Of a stretch of 64,000 bases of DNA, positions 53,881 through 63,025 are shown one piece after another (positions within the stretch are counted from its first letter, which is position 1; every line of letters starts with the position of its first letter). The position numbers were made by a program, and so were the translations under genes. The stretch covers positions 930,001-994,000 of the forward strand of contig NZ_CP109427.1 of NCBI RefSeq assembly GCF_036250695.1, in the 5' to 3' direction. The DNA is from Streptomyces sp. NBC_01497. Lineage in GTDB: Bacteria; Actinomycetota; Actinomycetes; Streptomycetales; Streptomycetaceae. The notes beneath the pieces were generated by a model. It was not told the origin of the DNA. It ran no database searches and saw only the letters and a list, made by a program, of their open reading frames with translations.

Positions 53881-55104
53881 GACAAGGCTCCAGCGGAGTC
53901 GGATCAGGCGGAACGAACACGTCGGGACGCGCGCCGCCCCCGGAGGTGGACGGCGGGCTGGGTCGACTCGGCCGTCGCGGGGGACGGCGAAGCGGTACGG
54001 GGTGACGGCAGCCCACCACCCACCGCTGCCGCCCGCGCCGGCTCCCAGCCGCTCACTCCCCCGTCGCAGTGGGCGAGGGGACCGAGCCGGGCGGAGCGAA
54101 GTGGTGTCGGGAGCGTGGCAGTGGTGGCCGGACGACGGCACGGCGGAACACACCGGTCACGACCGGCCACCAGGGAGCCGTAGGAGGAACGCCCAGCAAC
54201 GCGCGATGCGTTGAGGGGCGGAGACCGCGTCACACCGGCACGCGGATATTCCTACCGGTGCCTGGCCGGGTCCGGGGGAACCCGTCATCCGAGGACCCGC
54301 CGGGCCGAGGGGCGGCCACGGCGGCCGAACAGCGGGGAAAGGACCGCGGATTCAGCGGCGGTGGGGACGAGGACAGCACATACAGAGGGCGCTGCTGACC
54401 CGAAGCAGGTCGACACTGCGGTCCAGGACCGCGAAGAACCGGCCGTGGCAGAGCCGCTTGGCCTCATCCGCTCCTGTGCACATCGCTGTCACCGCCGCCA
54501 CTCTCCAGCGCCCCGTGAGGCGTCGCGAACCGCCGGAAGGCCTCCGGGGGCCTCAGTTAGGCACGGCGGCGGCGCCGGTGTCAACGCCGGGAACGACCGT
54601 CCCACCCGTCAGGACACCTGTTGACGTGACCCGGTGCGGATGGTCGACTGAGCGCATGCAGAGGCGAGTCGCGCTGGTCACCCGCGGACACATCGACTTC
54701 GGTCGCGTGTGGTCCGCCTCGTGTCGCGCCTGACGGCTTCTCCCGCCGCGCTCCCCGTTCTCTTTCCGCCCCCGCCCCGGTATCCCGGCTCCCGTTGCGC
54801 CCCGTGGTGGTTCCGCCCTGTGGTAGTTGCGCGACGTCGGAGTTCCGCCAGGTCGGAGTCCTGTTCCGTCGGGGCTCCGTTCCGTCGGAGTTCCGTTCCG
54901 TCGGAGTTCCGTTCCGTCGGAGTTCCGTTCCGTCGGAGTTCCGGTCCCGTAGGCCCGCGGACCCGGGGCGGGTCACCCGCCCCACGGGGCACCCCCGCGC
55001 GTCCGTCCCCGGCACTGGCGCCGGTGATCCCGTTCTCCCCGCGCGGGCCCACTTCCGGGCCCCGTACCGTGCTCCGCCTCCACCAGCAGGAAGGTCCTTC
55101 CGTC
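53881..55104. other. 1.2-kb region without a supported gene
   Basis: Upstream of the ABC operon and of the GNAT gene. Open frames on both strands lack starts with ribosome sites and known families. It contains the 16-bp tandem repeat at 54863-54942 with degenerate copies before it (from about 54800). Promoters for both flanking operons must lie here. Confidence 0.5.
54863..54942. repeat. 16-bp tandem repeat, five copies
   Basis: Unit gttccgtcggagttcc starts at 54863, 54879, 54895, 54911 and 54927; the first copy has two changes and the rest are identical. Diverged units (gtcggagt, gttccgcc) precede it from about 54800. The unit is not a multiple of three, which argues against a coding repeat. 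Confidence 0.9.
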
Positions 55105-55734
55105 ATGACCGCTGTGCCCTCCACCGGCTCCCCGGACGCCACCTGGCTGCGTACGGTCGTCTCCGACCCACTGGTGGCGCCGATGCTGCGCCAGCTCGGT
55201 GACGAGTACTCCGCCCGCTACGGCAAGGACGCCCACGCGGAGATGGCGCGCTATCCGGGCGCGGAGTTCGAACCGCCGGACGGTGTCCTGCTGTTGTTGC
55301 TGGAGCGGGGTGAGCCGGTGGCGGGCGGCGCCTATCGCCGCTACGACGCGAGGACCGCCGAGCTCAAGCGGATCTGGACACACGCCGCGCAGCGCAGACG
55401 AGGGCTCGCGCGGCGCGTCGTCGCCGAGTTGGAGCGCACCGCCGCCTCGTCCGGGTACCGGCGTGTGTACCTCACCACGGGCCCTCGCCAGCCGGAGGCC
55501 CGCGCGCTGTATCTGGCCGCCGGATACTCGCCGTTGTTCGATCTGACGGCGGATCCCGAGACCATCGGCCCCCTGCCGTTCACAAAGGATCTCGCAACGC
55601 TGGTGACGGAACGGCCCTCCGCCGGTGGGTGTGAAGCGGGCCCCGCCGGGAAAGAGGTTCCGACGATCGCGGCCACCGCCCCGGTGGGACGCGCCGACGA
55701 GCCCGTACGAGCGAAGGACTTCCGGACGACATGA
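55105..55734 (+). CDS. GNAT N-acetyltransferase
   Basis: 209 residues; ATG 55105 with AGGAAGG. GNAT core: 'PDGVLLLLLERGEPVAGGAY', 'TAELKRIWTHAAQRRRGLAR' with the acetyl-CoA loop R-R-x-G-L-A, 'RVVAELERTAASSGYRRVYL' and 'QPEARALYLAAGYSP'. A ~35-residue tail follows the fold. Its TGA overlaps the ATG of the MFS gene, so the two are coupled; the acetylated compound may also be the transported one. Confidence 0.87.
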   Translation: MTAVPSTGSPDATWLRTVVSDPLVAPMLRQLGDEYSARYGKDAHAEMARYPGAEFEPPDGVLLLLLERGEPVAGGAYRRYDARTAELKRIWTHAAQRRRGLARRVVAELERTAASSGYRRVYLTTGPRQPEARALYLAAGYSPLFDLTADPETIGPLPFTKDLATLVTERPSAGGCEAGPAGKEVPTIAATAPVGRADEPVRAKDFRTT

Positions 55735-57062
55735 ATGAGCGGGCACCGACCGGTCGGGCACACACGGGCCGTCAGGCCACGCCGGGCCCGTCCGGCGGTG
55801 CACCGCGCCTGTCCCGGCTGCCGCTCCGCCAGCTCGCGGCGGCCTCGGTGGGCAACGCGGCGGAGTGGTACGACTGGTATGCCTACTCCTTCCTCGCCGT
55901 GTACTTCGCGGACCGGGTGTTCCCCGAGGGTTCCGGCACGTCCCTCGTCCCGCTGCTGTCGGCCTTCGCGGTCTTCGCGGTCGGCTTCTTCATGCGGCCC
56001 GTCGGCGGGCTGCTGATGGGGGCCCTCGCGGACCGGCGGGGCCGCCGCGCGGCCCTGACGGTGACCATCCTGCTCATGGGCGGCGGCAGTCTGCTGGTGG
56101 GCCTGACGCCCACCTATGCCGCGACGGGCGTTCTCGCCCCCGTGGTCCTCGTCGTCGCCCGGCTCGTGCAGGGCCTCTCGGTGGGCGGGGAGTTCGCCGC
56201 GTCCACGACGTTCCTGGTCGAGTCGGCGGGGCCCGGCAGGCGCGGGCTGTTCTCCAGTTTCCAGTACGTCTCCACGACCTGCGGCCAGTTGCTCGCATCC
56301 GGCATCGCGGCTCTCCTCGCCCACGTGCTGCCGGATAGTCACATGTCGACGTGGGGCTGGCGGGTGCCCTTCCTGTTCGGCGCGGTCATCGCGCTCGTCG
56401 GCTTCTGGATCCGGCGCGGAGCCGTCGAGACCCGCGAGGCGGCCGACGGCGCCACGCGGCCCGGCCTGTTCGAGGCGCTGCGGCACCACCCGCGCGCGTC
56501 GCTGCTGATCTGCGGGATCACCGCGGGCGGCACGATCGCGTACTACACCTGGACCACCTACCTGCCCACCTACGCCACGGTCGAGGCGGGCTTCGACAAG
56601 GGCGACGCGCTGACCGTCGGCACCCTCTCGCTCGCCTTCTTCGCGGTGCTCCAGCCGCTCGGCGGAATGCTGTCCGACCGGGTGGGCCGCAAACCGCCGC
56701 TGATCACCTTCGCCGTCGGGTTCGCGGTGCTCGCGGTGCCGCTGCTGCACCTGATCTCCAGCGCCTTCTGGTCGCTGCTCCTCGTGCAGTGCGCGGGGAT
56801 GGTGCTGCTCACCGGGTACACCGCGGTCGCGGCGGCCGTGAACGCGGAGGTCTTCCCCGCTCGGGTGCGGGCGGCCGGCATCGGGTTCCCGTACTCCCTG
56901 ACGGTCGCCCTGTTCGGCGGCACGGCACCGTACGTCGGCACCTGGTTCGGCGAGGCCGGGCACGCCGGGTGGTTTCCCTGGTACGTGGCGGTGCTCTGCC
57001 TGCTGTCGGCAGCCGTCTACGTGAGGCTGCCGGAGACGGCGCACCGTCCGCTGGACCGCTGA
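55731..57062 (+). CDS. MFS metabolite:H+ symporter (MHS family)
   Basis: 443 residues, 12 TM. 'ASVGNAAEWYDWYAYSFLAV' at TM1 and 'FFMRPVGGLLMGALADRRGR' (motif A with the MRPxG lead) are the MHS signatures, as in citrate, alpha-ketoglutarate, shikimate and proline/betaine carriers; 'RLVQGLSVGGEFAASTTFLV' continues it. Starts inside the GNAT stop codon (ATGA). Likely importer of an organic acid or betaine. Confidence 0.92.
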   Translation: MNERAPTGRAHTGRQATPGPSGGAPRLSRLPLRQLAAASVGNAAEWYDWYAYSFLAVYFADRVFPEGSGTSLVPLLSAFAVFAVGFFMRPVGGLLMGALADRRGRRAALTVTILLMGGGSLLVGLTPTYAATGVLAPVVLVVARLVQGLSVGGEFAASTTFLVESAGPGRRGLFSSFQYVSTTCGQLLASGIAALLAHVLPDSHMSTWGWRVPFLFGAVIALVGFWIRRGAVETREAADGATRPGLFEALRHHPRASLLICGITAGGTIAYYTWTTYLPTYATVEAGFDKGDALTVGTLSLAFFAVLQPLGGMLSDRVGRKPPLITFAVGFAVLAVPLLHLISSAFWSLLLVQCAGMVLLTGYTAVAAAVNAEVFPARVRAAGIGFPYSLTVALFGGTAPYVGTWFGEAGHAGWFPWYVAVLCLLSAAVYVRLPETAHRPLDR

Positions 57063-57285
57063 TGACCCGTCCCGACCCCGTGCATCCGCCCCACCGGTTC
57101 GGCGTGTTCCCCGCGACGAGACCACAGGAAGAGGACGGCGGAACCGGCGCCCGCACGACGCCAGGCGGTCCGCGGCGACCGGGTGCCGCCCGCGCGCCAC
57201 CCGGTCGCCGCCCCTGTGCCGGGCCGGATCGCCGGGCCTTCTTCCGCCCCCGCCTGGCCCGCGTCGCCGGTGGTACCGTCGGCCC

Positions 57286-57870
57286 ATGGTTGACGATATC
57301 CACCCAATTACTGTCAAAGGTGAACACATTACTACGCGACGTCTTCACCTCCGCCCCTGGGTGCGGGAAGACGCCGCCGCCGCGCTGGCCGTCTACGGAG
57401 CCGAACAGGTTTCCCGGTGGCTCGCCCCGGCGATGGAGCGGATCCCGGACGCCGACGCGATGGGGACGGTCGTCGGCCGGTGGGTGGACGAGGCCGCATC
57501 GCTGGTGGCCCCTCAGGGCAGGTGGGCGATCGAACTGCGGGAGAGCGGCGAGCTGGTCGGCGGGGTCGCCCTGCTGCCGCTGCCGCCCCACGGCGGTGAC
57601 CTGGAGATCGGATGGCAGCTGGCTCCGGACGCCTGGGGCAGGGGCCTCGCCGCCGAGGCCGGGCATGCCGTGGCGCACCGGGCCTTCGAATCCGACACGG
57701 AGGAACTGTTCGCCGTGGTGCGGCCCCGCAACGAACGCGGCGCCGCGACCGCCCGCCGGGTCGGGATGGAGTGGGTCGGCGAGACCGACAAGTACTACGG
57801 CCTCCAGCTCCAGGTCTACCGCCTGCGCAAGGGCGACCTGGACGACAGCGGGCTCTCCGGCCGTTTCTGA
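57286..57870 (+). CDS. GNAT N-acetyltransferase (RimJ/RimL type)
   Basis: 194 residues: 'ITTRRLHLRPWVREDAAAAL', 'WAIELRESGELVGGVALLPL', 'EIGWQLAPDAWGRGLAAEAG', 'VVRPRNERGAATARRVGMEW'. The 'LEIGWxLxPxxWGxGxAxEA' acetyl-CoA loop is that of acetyltransf-3 proteins, which modify protein N-termini or small amines. The ATG at 57286 begins an AT-richer segment. Stands alone after a 223-bp gap. Confidence 0.87.
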   Translation: MVDDIHPITVKGEHITTRRLHLRPWVREDAAAALAVYGAEQVSRWLAPAMERIPDADAMGTVVGRWVDEAASLVAPQGRWAIELRESGELVGGVALLPLPPHGGDLEIGWQLAPDAWGRGLAAEAGHAVAHRAFESDTEELFAVVRPRNERGAATARRVGMEWVGETDKYYGLQLQVYRLRKGDLDDSGLSGRF

Positions 57871-58015
57871 AGGCTCCCCCAGGGGACCCGGCGGAGCGAA
57901 CCACGACGGCACCCCGCGCGCACCGCGCCCGCACCACCGTGGAGCATGTCCGCGGGAGCCCCTCGCCCGCTCACGGACACCCGTGACGGCGCGGAGAGGC
58001 ACGCGAGGAGGGACC

Positions 58016-58822
58016 ATGGCACCGTACACACCGGACTACCCCGGGATGATCGTCCCGGTCGGCCACGTCGAACCGGTACCGCGCCGCCTGCGGGGGTTCG
58101 TGGCGGGCCGCCTGCTCTTCGACACCGTGGGGGCCCGGTACGTGTGGCTGTGGCCCGGCTACCCGCAGTTCTGCCTCCCCCGCGAGGACATCGCCGAGGG
58201 CGCCCTCGTCGACGAGGGCACGTCCCTGGCACTGAGCGTGGGCCACGCCGGGCGCCACACGCTGAGGACCAGCGAGGTGGAACGCCCCGGAGCGGCCTGG
58301 GTGTGGAGTGACGACGCCCCCGAGGGCATCGTGGGCCTCGTCAGCCTGCGCTGGGAGTCCGTGGACGCCTGGTTCGAGGAGGACGAGCAGGTGTTCGTGC
58401 ACCCGAGGAGCCCGTACACCCGGGTCGACGCGCTCCGCTCGGGGCGCGGCGTGCGCGTCGAGGTGGACGGCACCGTCGTGGCCGACGCCCCTTCGTCGGT
58501 GGCGGTCTTCGAGACGGGGCTGCCGACCCGGTACTACCTGGACCGCGTACACGTCGACTGGACCCGCATGGTGCCCACGGACACCGCCACGAGCTGTCCG
58601 TACAAGGGCACCACGAGCGGCTACTGGTCGGTGAGGACCGGCGCCACGACCCACCCCGACCTCGCCTGGGCCTACGACTTCCCGACCCGCCAGCTCACGC
58701 CCGTCGCCGGACTGGTGGCCTTCTACAACGAGCATGTCGATCTCTTCCTCGACGGCCGGCCGCTCCCCCGGCCCGCAGCGGTCAGCCGGGTCGAGTGGGA
58801 GAAGGGGCAGCGGCGCGCCTGA
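58016..58822 (+). CDS. DUF427 domain protein
   Basis: 268 residues, ATG 58016 with GAGGAGGG. Two DUF427-like beta-tent repeats: 'RGFVAGRLLFDTVGARYVWL' with 'YPQFCLPREDI', and 'VRVEVDGTVVADAPSSVAVF', 'ETGLPTRYYLDRVHVDWTRM', 'SCPYKGTTSGYWSVRTG', 'YDFPTRQLTPVAGLVAFYNE'. The Cys-Pro-Tyr-Lys-Gly block is the most conserved feature. Function unknown. The long open frame that runs into it from 56351 is a chance read-through of the upstream genes. Confidence 0.88.
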   Translation: MAPYTPDYPGMIVPVGHVEPVPRRLRGFVAGRLLFDTVGARYVWLWPGYPQFCLPREDIAEGALVDEGTSLALSVGHAGRHTLRTSEVERPGAAWVWSDDAPEGIVGLVSLRWESVDAWFEEDEQVFVHPRSPYTRVDALRSGRGVRVEVDGTVVADAPSSVAVFETGLPTRYYLDRVHVDWTRMVPTDTATSCPYKGTTSGYWSVRTGATTHPDLAWAYDFPTRQLTPVAGLVAFYNEHVDLFLDGRPLPRPAAVSRVEWEKGQRRA

Positions 58823-59033
58823 GACCGCCCGCGGTGACGAGCGTTCGCGCGGCACGGCCGTGGCCCCGGTGGCCGACGTGCACGGCGCGGCAAAGGGGAC
58901 GAGCATGGCTGGTGAGGCGGGCGGGGCCCGGAGGGGACCGCGCGCAGTGGCCGTCGGCGGTCGTGCCGGGGGCCGGCCGCCACGTCGCAGCGCTCCGTGA
59001 CGGCCGGCGGCGTCGAGGGAAAGGACCTTGCGC

Positions 59034-59633
59034 ATGCCCATCGTTTCCCGTGGGTTCCACGGGCGCCGCCCCGCCGGTACGCACCGGCTGCCCCCGGGGC
59101 AGTACGAGACCTCCGACTTCCCGGTCCTGTCCGCAGGACCGACACCGCGGATCGACCACGAGGAGTGGCGCTTCACGCTCACCACCGAGACCGGCGCCGA
59201 GCACACCTGGGACTGGGCGGGGCTGATGGCACTGCCCGCTCAGACGCCGACGGTGGACCTGCACTGCGTGACGAAGTGGTCGAAGTTCGAGACGAAGTGG
59301 CGAGGCGTGTCCCTCGACGTGCTCCTTGAGGGCGTCGAAACGGCCGCCACCCACACGCTGGTGGACGCGTACGGCGGCTACACGACGAACCTGCCGCTCG
59401 GGGACCTCCTCGGTGGTCGTGCCTGGCTCGCCCACCGCTACGAGGGCGAGGAACTCGCACCCGAACACGGCGGTCCCGTGCGGCTGCTCGTACCGCATCT
59501 CTACCTGTGGAAGTCCGCGAAATGGGTGCGCGGGATGCGCCTCACGCGCGAGGACGAACCCGGGTTCTGGGAGAGCGTCGGCTACCACGACTACGGAGAC
59601 CCATGGCGCGAACAGCGGTACCAGGGCGACTAG
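59034..59633 (+). CDS. Sulfite oxidase-like molybdopterin oxidoreductase
   Basis: 199 residues, the short YedY/MsrP-like catalytic domain. 'RLPPGQYETSDFPVLSAGPT' leads in; Cys78 in 'VDLHCVTKWSKFETKWRGVS' is the molybdenum ligand; 'YTTNLPLGDL' and 'LVPHLYLWKSAKWVRGMRL' close the fold. AAGGA precedes ATG 59034. No Tat signal is evident at the N-terminus ('MPIVSRGFHGRRPAG' has only a spread RR), so it may work in the cytoplasm. The coding end overlaps the next gene by 31 bp. Confidence 0.92.
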   Translation: MPIVSRGFHGRRPAGTHRLPPGQYETSDFPVLSAGPTPRIDHEEWRFTLTTETGAEHTWDWAGLMALPAQTPTVDLHCVTKWSKFETKWRGVSLDVLLEGVETAATHTLVDAYGGYTTNLPLGDLLGGRAWLAHRYEGEELAPEHGGPVRLLVPHLYLWKSAKWVRGMRLTREDEPGFWESVGYHDYGDPWREQRYQGD

Positions 59634-60358
59634 GCGGCCGGCTGCGCTGGCTGGCGGCCAAGCTGGTGGAGCGCCGCACCGAGACGCGGACGGCGCGGAC
59701 GCTGGTGCTCGACGTACCCGGCTGGCCGGGCCATCTGGCGGGTCAGCACGTCGACGTACGGCTGACGGCCGAGGACGGCTACAGCACGCAGCGCAGCTAC
59801 TCGGTGGCCTCCGCCCCGGCCGACGGTTCGGTCGAGCTGACCGTGCAACGCGTGGCGGACGGCGAGGTGTCCCCGTACCTGACGGACGTGTTCTCGCCCA
59901 GGGACCAGGTCGAGATCCGGGGGCCGGTGGGCGGCTGGTTCGTCTGGCGGCAGGGGCAGCCGGAGCCGGTGCTGCTGGTGGCGGGAGGCTCGGGCATCGT
60001 CCCTCTGATGTCGATGGTCAGGGCGCGGGCCGCCGCCGGGAGCCGGGTGCCGTTCCGGCTGCTGTACTCCGTGCGCACGCCGGAGGACCGGCTGTACGCC
60101 CCCGAACTCGCCAGGGGCCTGCCGGGTATGGACACCGCGTACGTCTACACCCGGTCGGCGCCCGAGGGAGAGCCGAGGCCCCCCGGCCGGATCACACCCC
60201 GGGACGTCACGGAACGCGGCTGGCCACCGGATGTCGAACCCACCTGCTACGTGTGCGGGCCGACCGCCTTCGTCGAGACGGCCGCCGCGTCCCTGGTCGC
60301 CCTGGGCCACGATCCGGGCCGTATCCGCACCGAACGATTCGGCCCGAGCGGAGGATGA
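59603..60358 (+). CDS. Ferredoxin/flavodoxin reductase-like FAD-NAD(P) oxidoreductase
   Basis: 251 residues. FAD-binding 'RSYSVASAP' (Arg65-Ser68), NAD(P)-binding 'LLVAGGSGIVPLMSMVRARA' and 'CYVCGPTAFVETAAASLVAL' give an FNR fold without a ferredoxin domain. It probably supplies electrons to the Mo enzyme with which it overlaps by 31 bp. ATG 59603 lies within the upstream gene ('acccATGGCG') and is the only start that gives the full FAD domain. Confidence 0.9.
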   Translation: MARTAVPGRLGGRLRWLAAKLVERRTETRTARTLVLDVPGWPGHLAGQHVDVRLTAEDGYSTQRSYSVASAPADGSVELTVQRVADGEVSPYLTDVFSPRDQVEIRGPVGGWFVWRQGQPEPVLLVAGGSGIVPLMSMVRARAAAGSRVPFRLLYSVRTPEDRLYAPELARGLPGMDTAYVYTRSAPEGEPRPPGRITPRDVTERGWPPDVEPTCYVCGPTAFVETAAASLVALGHDPGRIRTERFGPSGG

Positions 60359-60359
60359 C

Positions 60360-60743
60360 ATGAACACCCCTGACCCGTACCCGGCCCCCGGGGTCCACGC
60401 GGCCGAGGAAACGCACCGGCCGCGTACGGCCCGCCCACCGCGCGAGCCGTACGATCCCTCCCCGACGAACCCGGACGACGACGGGTACGAGGACGGCAAC
60501 GCGCTCGCGGGGCCGCTCTCCGAGATCTTCACCCCGGACATGACCCGGGCGCTCACGCACTGCGCCGGGTGCGGAACCACCGGCCCCATGGCACTGCTGC
60601 GGCTCTACGAGCACGCACCGGGGCTCGTCGCCCGGTGCCCCACGTGCGGCGACGTCGTCCTGCGCATGGTCCGCACCGAGGACGCGGCCTGGCTCGACCT
60701 GCGCGGCACCGTATCGCTCGACATCCCGCTCACGGCCCCCTGA
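60360..60743 (+). CDS. DUF6510 zinc-ribbon protein
   Basis: 127 residues. An acidic disordered N-terminal half, then 'LTHCAGCGTTGPMALLRLYE' and 'VARCPTCGDVVLRMVRTEDA' with two CxxC pairs, a rubredoxin/zinc-ribbon-like knuckle. It begins one base after the reductase stop and is regularly found with this pair in actinomycetes. It could be the electron carrier between reductase and Mo enzyme, or just structural; not known. Confidence 0.85.
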   Translation: MNTPDPYPAPGVHAAEETHRPRTARPPREPYDPSPTNPDDDGYEDGNALAGPLSEIFTPDMTRALTHCAGCGTTGPMALLRLYEHAPGLVARCPTCGDVVLRMVRTEDAAWLDLRGTVSLDIPLTAP

Positions 60744-60904
60744 GCACGGGGTCCGCACGGGCCGGACGCGGGCCACGTGCGGGGCGCGTCACGGCACATC
60801 GCGGGACGACCGTGGACGTGGGCGCGCGGTGCACATGAACAGCCGTTCGGACATGCTTCGCCGGCCGCGGCTTCCCCACCGAGCAGGCAGGCCCGGCTCG
60901 CCGG

Positions 60905-61762
60905 TCACCCCTGTGCGAGGAGCGCCAGGGGGTCGGTGTGCACGGGCGTCCAGCCGAGCTCGTCGCGGGCGCGCGCAGGAGTGAACTGCTGGTCCAGGGC
61001 GAAGGCGTCGGCGACGTCGCCCATCTGCTCGCGAGCCTCCTCCAGGGTGATGGAGACGGTCCTGCCGCCGAGCCCCAGGCCCCGGCTGACGGCCGTGGCG
61101 GTCTCCAAGGCGGTCGGGTTCACTCCGCCGACGCCCACGTACACGGAACCGGGCTCGGCCCGAAGCGCCGCCACGTAGAGTTCCGCCAGGTCCTCGACGT
61201 GGATGAGGGCCCAGCGCTGCGAGCCGTCCCCGATGTGGGCGACGGCCCCCGCCTTCCTGCCCGGCTGGGCGAAGAAGATGTCGATGAGCCGGTTGCCGCC
61301 GCCGTACAGCAGGCCCGCCCGGATCACGACAGGACGGCCGCCGCGAGCGGCCCGTGCGAGGACGGCGTCCTCGACGGGGTGGCGCCAGGCGACCAGGGCC
61401 GGGGGGTTCCAGGGCGCGTCCTCGTCGGCGACTCCGACGGTGTCCCCGTACACCCACGTCCCGCCGGTGTGCAGGTACGGGCCCGCGCCGACTCCGTCCT
61501 GCATCGCGGTGGCCGCGGCGAGGTCCTCGTCGCCGGTGCGGGCCTGCGCGAGATGGATGACGGCGTCGGCCTGCGCGGCCGCCCCGCCGAGTACCTCCAG
61601 GTCCGCGAGTCCGCCGTGCACGGGGGCCGCTCCGAGCGCCTCGACCACACTCGCGGACTGCTCACTGCGGGCCAGCGCCCCCACCGTGTGTCCGGTGCGG
61701 AGCAGGGTGCTGATCACGGCCTTGCCGATGTAACCGGAGCCGCCGGTGACGAATACCTTCAC
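60905..61762 (-). CDS. NAD-dependent epimerase/dehydratase
   Basis: 285 residues from GTG 61762 (AGGAAAGG upstream). 'VKVFVTGGSGYIGKAVISTL' NAD loop, 'HLAQARTGDEDLAAA', 'VIRAGLLYGGGNRLIDIFFA', 'WALIHVEDLAELYVAALRAE', 'LGWTPVHTDPLALL'. An atypical extended SDR; the YxxxK Tyr is not evident in 'LVAWRHPVEDAVL'. Convergent with the DUF6510 operon. Substrate unknown. Confidence 0.87.
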   Translation of the reverse strand: MKVFVTGGSGYIGKAVISTLLRTGHTVGALARSEQSASVVEALGAAPVHGGLADLEVLGGAAAQADAVIHLAQARTGDEDLAAATAMQDGVGAGPYLHTGGTWVYGDTVGVADEDAPWNPPALVAWRHPVEDAVLARAARGGRPVVIRAGLLYGGGNRLIDIFFAQPGRKAGAVAHIGDGSQRWALIHVEDLAELYVAALRAEPGSVYVGVGGVNPTALETATAVSRGLGLGGRTVSITLEEAREQMGDVADAFALDQQFTPARARDELGWTPVHTDPLALLAQG

Positions 61763-62307
61763 GGTCTTACGCCTTTCCTCTCGAACCTCTCGGCCCCCTC
61801 GGGGCCTCCTCCAGACTGCGGCCAAACCGGCACCGCGTCCAAGACCTGGTGTGTCGCGTGTGATGCCCTTCCGGTATCAGGCGGCCCGCGGCGGCTCCGG
61901 GTCCCCTGCCGCGCGCGGCGGCCCACGCGGTGAGCCGGGCCCAAGCCGCCGAAGGCGTGGGCGCGGGTGTGGGCGTGGGTGTGGGCGACGAAGCCACGGG
62001 GATCGTGTCGCCGCCTGCACCGCCACGGATACCGGTCGACGATCGCCCCGGACGCCCTCACCCGCTCACCGTCGACGACGGGGGCCGCCGGGATGGTGGT
62101 CCTCCGTCGGTTGGCATCGACGGAGGCGGTGGCGCCGTGCGCGACGAACGCGGCCTGGGAGAGCAACACATCGAAATTCAGGCCTGGTTCGCAGGCCAGG
62201 TCCGCCGCGACTCCCTCCGAGGGCACAGACCACGTGGCTCTCCCCTGGCGCGGGGGTTGGAGGACCGAGGCCGCTCGCGTCTGGCCCGTGGCGCCTGCCG
62301 ACCAGGC
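61763..62307. other. Intergenic, with a short GT-rich repeat
   Basis: 545 bp without a supported gene. At about 61958-61990 a gcgtgggcgcgggtgtgggc-type run of GTGGGC units occurs. No hairpin or operator stands out. Confidence 0.45.
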
Positions 62308-62877
62308 TCAGGTGTTCGCGCCGGCGCGCTTCAGGCGAAGGGCCGAGACGAGGAAGAAGACGCCGCCGAGGAGGGCGTAGCCGGCGAGGTCTGCCAGCGA
62401 GGGGTCGTCGCCGCCGGCCGAGGCGACGAAGGAGGCGCCGGCGAGGGTGGAGATGGCGCCACTGATGATCATCGGCCACTGACCGCCCAGCTGACGGCGG
62501 ACGGCACCCGCGACGAGCTGGACGAGCCCCGAGGTGATGGCCCAGGCTCCCCACACCCGCAGGGCGGCCGGGACACCTGACGTGGCGGCGACGGCCAGGC
62601 CGATGGCGGCCAGCGAGCTGATCGCGATGTTGACGTACAGGGCCGGAGCCTTGCGGCCGTTCGCCTTGGCGGATCGGACGTCCACGACCGCGGCCGCCAC
62701 GTCGAAGAGCGGGTAGATCACCAGCAGCACCGCGCTGAGCGCGCCCAGGGTGCCGGAGGTCGCGAACAGCAAGGCGGCCCAGACGGCGGCGAACGCGAAG
62801 CGCGTGAAGTACAGCTTGCGCAGGGCCGCGGGGACGCTGAGGGAGGCGGTGGGGGTGGTGGCGACAGTGGTGTCCAC
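62308..62877 (-). CDS. DUF308 (HdeD-like) membrane protein
   Basis: 189 residues, about six TM helices: 'LYFTRFAFAAVWAALLFATS', 'AVLLVIYPLFDVAAAVVDVR', 'ALYVNIAISSLAAIGLAVAA', 'VWGAWAITSGLVQLVAGAVR', 'DLAGYALLGGVFFLVSALRL'. GTG 62877 follows AAGGG. A long inverted repeat and a TetR gene lie divergently upstream; the start and promoter sit next to one arm. Likely a TetR-controlled stress protein; function unknown. Confidence 0.87.
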   Translation of the reverse strand: MDTTVATTPTASLSVPAALRKLYFTRFAFAAVWAALLFATSGTLGALSAVLLVIYPLFDVAAAVVDVRSAKANGRKAPALYVNIAISSLAAIGLAVAATSGVPAALRVWGAWAITSGLVQLVAGAVRRQLGGQWPMIISGAISTLAGASFVASAGGDDPSLADLAGYALLGGVFFLVSALRLKRAGANT

Positions 62878-62930
62878 GGAAGTGCCCTTCAATGACGGTG
62901 AAGTGAGGGAACGGGCGAGCGAGAGCATGA

Positions 62931-63000
62931 GGGAGAACATTCGGTCTTGACGAGATCTAAAGGGTCCGGGGCACCTCTTGTCAAGACCGAACGTTCTCCC
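62931..63000. promoter_or_regulatory. Long inverted repeat operator/promoter of the TetR-DUF308 pair
   Basis: Two 21-bp arms, 62931-62951 and 62980-63000, match with one mismatch across a 28-bp spacer. Each arm holds its own small palindrome, agaac(a/g)ttcg/cgaacgttct, so two TetR dimers could bind. For the leftward gene, TTGACA lies in the right arm (complement of 62979-62984) with TTAGAT 18 bp on, a good sigma70-type promoter covered by both sites. Confidence 0.72.
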
Positions 63001-63025
63001 TTGATGGCTTGATAAGGTGGGCGAC

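Noticed and set aside
54863..54942. Possible CRISPR array or phage arm sites
   Set aside because: No spacers and a 16-bp unit; treated as a minisatellite.
56351..58822. 823-codon plus-strand open frame
   Set aside because: It crosses an MFS gene, a gap and a GNAT gene out of frame; only its last part, from ATG 58016, is a real DUF427 gene.
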